The notes beneath the pieces are model-generated. The model did no database searches. It was not told the DNA's origin and saw only the letters and a program-made list of their open reading frames with translations. A stretch of DNA of 64,000 bases from Reichenbachiella ulvae (GTDB lineage Bacteria; Bacteroidota; Bacteroidia; Cytophagales; Cyclobacteriaceae), in contig NZ_JAOYOD010000001.1 of NCBI RefSeq assembly GCF_025833875.1, positions 3,596,001 through 3,660,000 on the forward strand. Reading direction: 5' to 3'. The stretch's first letter is position 1. Each line of letters begins with the position of its first letter. Both the position numbers and the translations under genes were made by a program. Of the stretch, positions 57,381 through 64,000 are shown in pieces.

Positions 57381-58916
57381 TTATATGCCTAACATTAGAC
57401 GCGCTGGATCTTCAAGCAGTTGCTTTACTCTGACCAGGAAGCTAACTGACTCACGGCCGTCGATGATTCTGTGGTCGTATGATAGAGCCAAGTACATGAT
57501 CGGTCTGATTTCTACCTGTCCGTTGATCGCTACCGGGCGCTCTACGATATTGTGCATACCGAGGATAGCCGACTGTGGCGCGTTGATGATCGGAGTAGAA
57601 AGCATAGAACCAAAGATACCACCGTTGGTCACAGTGAAGGTACCACCCTGCATCTCGTCGATACTGAGCTTGTTATCTCTTGCTTTTTTCGCCAGGCGAA
57701 CTACTTCGCTTTCAATCTGATTGAAAGAAAGAGATTCGGCATTTCTAATCACTGGAACAACCAATCCTTTAGGAGCAGAAACAGCAATCGATACGTCACA
57801 ATAATCGTTGTACACGATCTCATCTCCATCGATCTGGGCATTGACTGCTGGCCACTCCTGGAGCGCCATGCAAGAAGCCTTGATGAAGAAAGACATGAAT
57901 CCAAGACCTACTTCGTACTTGTCTTTGAATGCATCTTTGTATTTCTTTCTCAAGTCCATGATTGGCTTCATGTCTACCTCATTGAAGGTAGTCAACATCG
58001 CCGTTTCGTTCTTCACAGACACCAGTCTTCTCGAAACTGTCTTTCTCAATGGAGTCAGTTTCTTTCTGGTTTGCTCACGCGTACCGCCCACTGCTGGAGC
58101 AGCAGGAGCTGCTTCTTTAGCTGGTGCAGCTTTTGGAGCCTCTTTCTTAGGAGCTGATTTCTCAGCTGCCATCGCATCTTCTTTGGTGATGCGACCGTCT
58201 TTTCCAGTTCCTTTTACCTGAGAAGCATCGATTCCCTTCTCTGCCAAAATCTTGGCTGCAGCAGGTGATGGATGGCCCGCAGCATAGTTGTCTTCACTCT
58301 CTGATGAAGCAGATGCAGCAGGGGCACTAGACGATGAAGCCGCAGCTGGAGCATCTCCCTCTACCACTTCGATCTTACAGATCATACCACCAATTTCGAT
58401 AGTATCTCCCTCTTGCGCTACGATATTTAGAATACCTCGAGCCTCAGCAGTGAGTTCGAAAGTTGCTTTGTCTGACTCGATTTCAGCGATGATTTCGTCC
58501 AGCTCTACCATATCGCCATCTTCTTTCACCCAAGAACCTACGGTCACTTCAGTGATCGACTCGCCGACGGTAGGCACAATCATTTCATATATTTCACCTG
58601 TTTTCCCTCCTCCAGATGAAGCTGGAGCCGCGGCAGGCGCACTTTCTTTTTCAGCTGGAGCAGATGATCCGGCACCTTCTACAGCAGAATCATCAATGGT
58701 ACACACGATGGTTCCGATCTCGATGGTTTCACCTTCTTCTACTTTGATGCTTAGCACACCAGCAGCCTCAGCGTTCAGTTCGAAAGTTGCTTTATCAGAT
58801 TCTAATTCACAGATCACTTCGTCCATTTCGACGTAGTCCCCGTCTTGTTTGGTCCATTGGGAGATCGTCACTTCCGTGATCGACTCGCCAACCGTTGGTA
58901 TTTTTACCTCAATCAT
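57381..58916 (-). CDS. sucB: dihydrolipoyllysine succinyltransferase (E2) with two lipoyl domains
   Basis: A 511-residue E2. Two lipoyl domains, about 1-78 and 110-188, each have the lysine in ESDKATFEL (near 41 and 148). An alanine-rich linker, the E3-binding domain ([20 protein letters not shown]) and the catalytic domain follow, with [19 protein letters not shown] near the end. E. coli SucB has only one lipoyl domain; two are common in Bacteroidota. It transfers succinyl groups to CoA. sucA is 36 bases upstream. Confidence 0.95.
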   Translation of the reverse strand: MIEVKIPTVGESITEVTISQWTKQDGDYVEMDEVICELESDKATFELNAEAAGVLSIKVEEGETIEIGTIVCTIDDSAVEGAGSSAPAEKESAPAAAPASSGGGKTGEIYEMIVPTVGESITEVTVGSWVKEDGDMVELDEIIAEIESDKATFELTAEARGILNIVAQEGDTIEIGGMICKIEVVEGDAPAAASSSSAPAASASSESEDNYAAGHPSPAAAKILAEKGIDASQVKGTGKDGRITKEDAMAAEKSAPKKEAPKAAPAKEAAPAAPAVGGTREQTRKKLTPLRKTVSRRLVSVKNETAMLTTFNEVDMKPIMDLRKKYKDAFKDKYEVGLGFMSFFIKASCMALQEWPAVNAQIDGDEIVYNDYCDVSIAVSAPKGLVVPVIRNAESLSFNQIESEVVRLAKKARDNKLSIDEMQGGTFTVTNGGIFGSMLSTPIINAPQSAILGMHNIVERPVAINGQVEIRPIMYLALSYDHRIIDGRESVSFLVRVKQLLEDPARLMLGI

Positions 58917-58952
58917 ATTTCTATGTATTCAATATTTTGTTTCGATGATTAA

Positions 58953-61670
58953 TTAAGAGAAAGCCTCCGTAATGATGGCTTCTTGCTCTTGTTTGTGGAC
59001 TTTCGCAAATCCGGTCGCTGGAGATGCAGCTGCCTTTCTGGAAATCACATCTTTCTTCACTTCTCTGAATGATCTCAAGATAAATGACCAGGCCCCCATA
59101 TTTTCGGGCTCTTCCTGTACCCAGTGAACAGTCTTCACGTCATATTTATCCAGCTCAGCCATTACCTGCTTCTTAGGGAATGGGTGTAGCTGCTCGACGC
59201 GAATGATTGCAACATCCTTGCGCTTGTCTTTTTGCTGCTTTTCTAGCAGATCGAAATAAACCTTACCAGTACACAACAAGACTTTCTTCACTTTCTTAGA
59301 ATCTACATAGTCATCGCCGATTACCTCCTGGAATTTACCATCTGTAAATTCTTCCAGCTTAGATACTACCAAAGGATGTCTAAACAATGACTTTGGCGAC
59401 ATCAAAATACACGGCATACGGAATGGCATAGCCAGCTGACGTCTGATCATGTGGAAATAATTGGATGGCTTTGTCAGGTTACAGATATACATGTTGTTAC
59501 CTGATGCCAACTGCAAGTATCTCTCTGGACGTGCGTTGGAGTGCTCCGGTCCCTGACCTTCGTATCCATGAGGTAGAAGGAGAACCAACCCATTCATTCT
59601 TCTCCATTTGGTATAAGAACACGAGATGAACTGATCGACCATTACTTGTGCACCATTAGCGAAATCACCAAACTGTGCTTCCCAAATCACTACCGCATTC
59701 GGATCAGCCATGGCATATCCAAATTCGAATCCAAGTACACCAAACTCAGAAAGAAGCGAGTTGTAGATTTTAAAATCATTGTGCTCACCACCTTCCAGGT
59801 GATTAAGGAAGTTGTATTGTTCGTTCGTATTAGAGTCTCTGACCACTGCGTGACGGTGAGAGAAAGTCCCTCTCTTCACATCCTGACCAGACATTCTTAC
59901 TACTTTGTCTTCTAATAATAATGAGCCATAAGCCAAAAGCTCTGCCGATGCCCAGTTCAATTCTTTTTTCTCAAAGAACATCTCTTTACGCTGCTTCAGC
60001 ACCTTATCGATCTGCTTGATAGGTTTGAACCCTTTAGGGACAGAGGTGATTGCCTTTCCTACTTTCTCGATGAAAGACATATCGATAGACGTATCCGGCG
60101 ACTCATCAAAATCCTCAGGTCTTGACAATCTCATTTCTGAGAATTCCTTCTCACTCTGCTGCAACACATAAGGCAATTTTTCCTGCTTCACCATGTTCAG
60201 GCGATCCTGTAGCTGAGCCTTGAACTCCTTATCCATAGAAGTCGCCAGGTTAGCGTCTACATCTCCACGGTCGATCAATCGTTTGTTGTAGATCTCACGT
60301 GGGTTCGGATGTTTAGAGATGATGTTATAAAGTGAAGGCTGAGTGAATTTCGGTTCGTCAGACTCGTTGTGTCCATGACGTCTGTAGCAAACCATATCGA
60401 TGAAGATATCGCCCTGGAATTTTTGTCTGTATTCTGCTGCAACATTCATACAGAATACCACAGATTCAGGATGATCCCCATTCACGTGAAGAACAGGCGC
60501 ATCGACTGTTTTCGCTAAATCCGTACAATAGATACTAGATCTCGCTTCATCAAAATCAGTGGTAAATCCAACCTGGTTGTTGATGATAAAGTGGATGGTA
60601 CCACCAGTCGAATAAGCATCTAGCTTAGACATCTGGATCAGTTCGTATCCTATGCCCTGTCCAGCCAATGCAGCATCCCCGTGAATCAAAATCGGAAGTG
60701 CCTTATTGCTGTCCTTATATAAGTTGTCAATTTTAGCTCTAACGAATCCTTCTACCACCGGATTTACTGCTTCCAGGTGAGAAGGGTTAGGAGCCAATTT
60801 CAAGTTGACTTGTTTGCCTGATGGAGTGGTTACCTGAGAAGAGAAGCCCATGTGATATTTCACATCACCATCTCCCATGGTCTGGTCTGGAGCAAATGAA
60901 CCTTCGAACTCGTTGAAAACCTGCTCATAGGTTTTACCCATGATGTTCACCAGTACGTTGAGACGTCCACGGTGAGCCATACCTACTACCACTTCTTCTA
61001 CACCTAGATCTGCCGATCTATTGATCAAAGCATCCAGTGCCGGAATGGTAGTTTCTCCTCCTTCAAGAGAGAAACGTTTCTGACCCAAATATTTGGTGTG
61101 CAGAAAGTTTTCGAAAACTACAGCTTCGTTCAACTTTGAGAGAATCTGCTTCTTCTCTTCGATGGATGGTGCATAATTCAATGCATCTTTTTCTACCTTT
61201 TCCTTGAACCAGTCTACGATTTCTGGTTTACGGATGTACAGGTACTCGAATCCCACACTGCCGGTGTAAATGTTCTTTAAGGATTCGACAATTTTCTTCA
61301 AGCTGGCTTTACCTATACCGATTAGGTTGCCACATTCGAACTCAGTATCCAAGTCCGCTTTGGTCAGACCAAAATCTTCGATTTCAAGTCTTGCCTCTCT
61401 GTCTTTTCTGTCTCTTACGGGGTTAGTGGTCGATTTGAGGTGCCCTCGCGAACGATAGGCATGGATCAAATCACGCACAGCTATCTCCTTATTAGATACC
61501 GGAGCTTGAGCCACTCCATTTTCTCCATACTTGGTAAGTGAAAAGTCGTATCCTTCGAAGAACCTCTGCCAGCTAACATCTACAGAGTCGGGATCCTGTT
61601 TGTAGGATTGGTACATATCGTCAATGACGTTGGTGTGGGCATTGGCGATATAGGAAAATTTGTCCATCAC
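58953..61670 (-). CDS. sucA: 2-oxoglutarate dehydrogenase E1 component
   Basis: A 905-residue thiamin-diphosphate enzyme of family-typical length. It starts with the E2-binding helix (YIANAHTNVIDDMYQSYKQD) and contains GDAALAGQGIGYELIQMS, the ThDP loop HGHNESDEPKFTQP and the substrate region VVIWEAQFGDFANGAQVMVD. It decarboxylates 2-oxoglutarate in the TCA cycle. First gene of the sucA-sucB-lpd operon. Confidence 0.97.
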   Translation of the reverse strand: MMDKFSYIANAHTNVIDDMYQSYKQDPDSVDVSWQRFFEGYDFSLTKYGENGVAQAPVSNKEIAVRDLIHAYRSRGHLKSTTNPVRDRKDREARLEIEDFGLTKADLDTEFECGNLIGIGKASLKKIVESLKNIYTGSVGFEYLYIRKPEIVDWFKEKVEKDALNYAPSIEEKKQILSKLNEAVVFENFLHTKYLGQKRFSLEGGETTIPALDALINRSADLGVEEVVVGMAHRGRLNVLVNIMGKTYEQVFNEFEGSFAPDQTMGDGDVKYHMGFSSQVTTPSGKQVNLKLAPNPSHLEAVNPVVEGFVRAKIDNLYKDSNKALPILIHGDAALAGQGIGYELIQMSKLDAYSTGGTIHFIINNQVGFTTDFDEARSSIYCTDLAKTVDAPVLHVNGDHPESVVFCMNVAAEYRQKFQGDIFIDMVCYRRHGHNESDEPKFTQPSLYNIISKHPNPREIYNKRLIDRGDVDANLATSMDKEFKAQLQDRLNMVKQEKLPYVLQQSEKEFSEMRLSRPEDFDESPDTSIDMSFIEKVGKAITSVPKGFKPIKQIDKVLKQRKEMFFEKKELNWASAELLAYGSLLLEDKVVRMSGQDVKRGTFSHRHAVVRDSNTNEQYNFLNHLEGGEHNDFKIYNSLLSEFGVLGFEFGYAMADPNAVVIWEAQFGDFANGAQVMVDQFISCSYTKWRRMNGLVLLLPHGYEGQGPEHSNARPERYLQLASGNNMYICNLTKPSNYFHMIRRQLAMPFRMPCILMSPKSLFRHPLVVSKLEEFTDGKFQEVIGDDYVDSKKVKKVLLCTGKVYFDLLEKQQKDKRKDVAIIRVEQLHPFPKKQVMAELDKYDVKTVHWVQEEPENMGAWSFILRSFREVKKDVISRKAAASPATGFAKVHKQEQEAIITEAFS

Positions 61671-61932
61671 ATCAATTTTAATTTATGAGACGACAAATAT
61701 AGAAGCAATAGTTTTTATTTGAAAACCGTATATGCGGTTATTAGATTTTCAAACGTATTGTGCGATTTGAAAGGATTTTTACAATCTGCCTATGGAGAGA
61801 GATAGGCATGTTTTCTGCGAAAAAACAGATACAACATATTTAACTATATCGATCAAAACCAAAAACAATATCGAGAATATCTATAGAGTTTAAGAAGAAA
61901 CACTCTATCAATTCTTGATATAATGTTCTTTT

Positions 61933-62832
61933 TCAATAATTAAACATTTTAATTTTCTGCTTTTGATCCCTAATCAGCTCTATTCTCTTCATCACTCCAC
62001 CACCTTTTAGCCCTTCATCTTCCCATAACATAAAAGCAATCACAAAATACTCTCCTTTAGGCAAATCATTTAACTCAAAACTACCATCATCCTTGCAATA
62101 GGTCTTGATCGTTTTGTGATAGATGGCTGGATCAGGAATAAAACTAGGGATTCCATCTTGAACATAAACCGAACCTGCCTGACTGTTACCATAAATACGA
62201 TCTAAACGTTCTTCAGTATATCGACTGTATGGCATGAGTTCGATCGCAAATTGTTCTCCAAAGTGGATCTCACCATCTCTACCTTTGAACTTGGCTACTC
62301 CCTCAATACTGGCAGTCCCCTTTTCATCAAACCAGAGCAAGTTTTTTGCTTCAATTTCTCCTAAGATCGGGACTCTTCGGTTTTCAGCTTTACTTCGCAC
62401 ATATACTTCCACTAAGGTTCTATCCACCCCAACCTCAGGTAATTTCTCTACTCCTGATTGAATTAAAGTATCATTTCTTATCTCCACTTCAAATTCAAAC
62501 TTGTGCATCTCCCATTCTCTAGCACTGCAGTACTCCAAAAATTCTACGTATCGATTGCCTTCAAGCACATATTGACCAGCCCCAGAGGAATATCGATTCA
62601 GACTATCTTTGTCATGCTGAAAAAAAGTGAAGTGGCTATTATTAATTATTTTAATTCCTTCCAAATCCCCAGTAAAATCCCTAATCACGGAGTCCTCAGT
62701 AATAATGCTTTGAGAAATCAATTGCCATGTACCTTGGAGATCTTGTTCTAAGGTCGAAGGCTGTTCATTTGTTTTTTCAATTGCACAACTAACCAATAAA
62801 ACGGAGAGTAACAATAAACTATTTGTTTTCAT
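61933..62832 (-). CDS. lipoprotein with a lipocalin-like N-terminal domain, unknown
   Basis: A 299-residue protein. The lipoprotein signal ends at LLVSC (residue 16). The domain around 33-130 (LQGTWQLISQSI to YVEFLEY) resembles lipocalin-like Bacteroidota domains. The C-terminal part (SAGSVYVQDGIPSF-type stretch, then DDGSFELNDLPKGEYFVIAF) resembles a carboxypeptidase-regulatory/beta-sandwich module. No enzyme motif. It stands alone between sucA and lspA. Confidence 0.6.
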   Translation of the reverse strand: MKTNSLLLLSVLLVSCAIEKTNEQPSTLEQDLQGTWQLISQSIITEDSVIRDFTGDLEGIKIINNSHFTFFQHDKDSLNRYSSGAGQYVLEGNRYVEFLEYCSAREWEMHKFEFEVEIRNDTLIQSGVEKLPEVGVDRTLVEVYVRSKAENRRVPILGEIEAKNLLWFDEKGTASIEGVAKFKGRDGEIHFGEQFAIELMPYSRYTEERLDRIYGNSQAGSVYVQDGIPSFIPDPAIYHKTIKTYCKDDGSFELNDLPKGEYFVIAFMLWEDEGLKGGGVMKRIELIRDQKQKIKMFNY

Positions 62833-62957
62833 AGATCGATTATTTCAATTTTTCAGACCAAAATAAACTTAAAGATGTCAAGTGCTAAGAAGGTAAATGC
62901 TTCGAAAGGCACACGTATTTCTGACATTCCACGAAAGACGTATTTTTGATGTGGCAC

Positions 62958-62984
62958 AAAAAAAGCGCAGATCTCTCTGCGCTT
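62958..62984 (-). terminator. lspA terminator
   Basis: On the minus strand AAGCGCAGA pairs with TCTGCGCTT around four bases and is followed by a run of T residues. It starts 26 bases after the lspA stop. Confidence 0.9.
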
Positions 62985-63009
62985 ACAATATTTTGTCTTG
63001 AGAAATAAA

Positions 63010-63633
63010 TTACTCAGTCACCCCTACTTCTTCTGTAGATTCTTCACTTTTATTTTCTGAAAGGAAAAACCGCTTTTGGAAAACGAGAATAATAGCCACC
63101 CCTACAAATATCGAGGCATCCGCCACATTGAATACAGGCCAAAGCGACATGTACTTCCCTCCCATCAGAGGAATCCAATCTGGCAACCTACCTTCCCAGA
63201 TATCAATGTAGAACATATCCACTACCTGACCATAAAACCATGGAGTCGGCGCGTCATATGGTGCATTGTCCAACCAAATGCCGTAAAATGTACTATCGAT
63301 CACATTGCCTATCGCACCTCCAAGGATCAACGCAATGCAGATCAATAAACCTACTGGCGCTTCCTTTTTGATCAAAGTGAAGAGATAATAACTAATACCC
63401 ACCATAGCGACCAATCGAAACAAAGTCAAAAACAACTTACCATAAGCTGTTCCTAATTTCATACCGAAGGCCATACCCGGATTGGTCAAATAGTGCAGTT
63501 TGAAAAAATCACCCAGGATCTGAATCTGACCATTGACACCCATATCCATATTAAAGTGAACCAGCATCTTTACCACCTGATCCAGCACGATAATCCCGAT
63601 ACTGATCAAAAAGTACTTATAATATTTCATCAA
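63010..63633 (-). CDS. lspA: lipoprotein signal peptidase
   Basis: A 207-residue inner-membrane aspartic protease, a little longer than usual because of a loop between helices 3 and 4 (DNAPYDAPTPWFYGQ). The catalytic aspartates are in GGAIGNVIDS and VFNVADASIFVG. It cleaves prolipoprotein signals; this region alone encodes many substrates (SusD, GH30, GH5, SPOR). It lies 14 bases after ileS, without the intervening dksA-like gene seen in some relatives. Confidence 0.96.
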   Translation of the reverse strand: MMKYYKYFLISIGIIVLDQVVKMLVHFNMDMGVNGQIQILGDFFKLHYLTNPGMAFGMKLGTAYGKLFLTLFRLVAMVGISYYLFTLIKKEAPVGLLICIALILGGAIGNVIDSTFYGIWLDNAPYDAPTPWFYGQVVDMFYIDIWEGRLPDWIPLMGGKYMSLWPVFNVADASIFVGVAIILVFQKRFFLSENKSEESTEEVGVTE

Positions 63634-63647
63634 TCTACATTCTATAT

Positions 63648-64000
63648 TTAAGCACTCACCTCGATGTGCGCTTTGATTTTCAATTCATCTATGTCCAACT
63701 CCTCTCCAGCATCCAGGCTATCTGCCATAGCCAGATTTTTTGCTTGTGTCTCGACACATATATAATCGTTGAAGGCAGCCACTGCAGATTTCACTATTTC
63801 TTCGCTACTGCTCAACTGGATTTTAATCTTATCCTGAACCTCCAGGCCTTTATCCTTACGTAAGTTTTGAATACGGTTGACCAAATCTCTCGCTACGCCT
63901 TCCTGCTTCAGTTCATCAGTCAAGTTGATATCTAGAGCAACAGTCAAACCATTTTCGCTGGCTACCAACCATCCAGGGATATCCTGTGAAGCGATCTCTA
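63648..64000 (-). CDS. ileS: isoleucine-tRNA ligase, C-terminal part (5' end beyond window)
   Basis: The C-terminal part of IleS, open to the window edge (EIASQDIPGWLVASENG and further). GLTVALDINLTDELKQEGVA, RDLVNRIQNLRKDKGLEVQD and KIKIQLSSSEEI are typical of the anticodon-binding end of long bacterial IleS. It charges tRNA-Ile. The linkage to lspA is common. Confidence 0.95.
   Translation of the reverse strand, partial: EIASQDIPGWLVASENGLTVALDINLTDELKQEGVARDLVNRIQNLRKDKGLEVQDKIKIQLSSSEEIVKSAVAAFNDYICVETQAKNLAMADSLDAGEELDIDELKIKAHIEVSA

Overview
The window looks like a chromosomal segment of a marine-type Bacteroidota, most likely of the Cytophagales. The evidence is the SusC/SusD pair, a hybrid two-component regulator, type IX secretion sorting domains, DUF4270-type lipoproteins, a long SecA, a di-lipoyl E2 subunit and the layout of the ribosomal and TCA blocks. 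No genus can be fixed from the sequence alone.

Layout. (1) 1-3530: the end of a nitrous-oxide-reductase maturation cluster (nosF, nosY) and two multi-pass membrane proteins. (2) 3531-6098: a gap with a degenerate 41-bp tandem repeat, then a secreted GH2 glycosidase with its terminator. (3) About 6263-30073: an AT-richer 24-kb accessory island. It holds a decayed GH5 copy, an intact IS3-family element nested in a dead IS66 transposase, a T9SS-domain remnant, an orphan RteC-like regulator, an eight-gene glycan-utilisation locus on the minus strand (SusE/F-like, SusC, SusD, GH30, hybrid regulator, GH2 beta-galactosidase, metalloprotease, GH5 with ricin-type repeats), and an XRE regulator overlapping a divergent unknown gene. 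(4) 30085-43303: housekeeping genes (glmS, DUF4270, a GT5-like protein, panC, a flippase-like protein, a metallopeptidase, acyl-CoA dehydrogenase, an AraC regulator, a GGGP-synthase-like enzyme, a holin-like protein, an SLC13 transporter, an M20 hydrolase). (5) 43618-51952: a SPOR protein, secA, small membrane proteins, a second 41-bp repeat array, a DUF6261-like gene, a REP-associated transposase (RAYT) with matching hairpins, and dapF. (6) 52062-64000: the rpsP-rimM-trmD-rplS block, two SpoIIAA-like paralogs, the 2-oxoglutarate dehydrogenase genes (lpd, sucB, sucA), a lipoprotein, lspA and the end of ileS.

Main discovery. The island is bracketed by inverted arrays of AAAGTTTGTGCA, mostly within AAATAAAGTTTGTGCA. 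Three tightly packed copies at 20-bp spacing lie just downstream of the glmS stop codon, and three more widely spaced copies lie at the far end. Outside each array is an inverted 14/15-bp match. Placement next to glmS, compact sites at the glmS-proximal end, looser sites at the distal end, and the AATAAAGT core all match the architecture of Tn7 ends (TnsB sites, attTn7). No tnsABCD genes are visible inside, so the segment reads as a cargo-only or decayed Tn7-like island that delivered a glycan-degradation locus to the glmS attachment site. The enzyme set (GH30_5-like, GH2 LacZ-like, GH5 with ricin repeats) suggests a beta-1,6-galactan or arabinogalactan substrate, which is an inference.

A second unusual signal is that two loci 46 kb apart carry degenerate tandem repeats with the same exact 41-bp period and a shared CTGCAAGTTG core.
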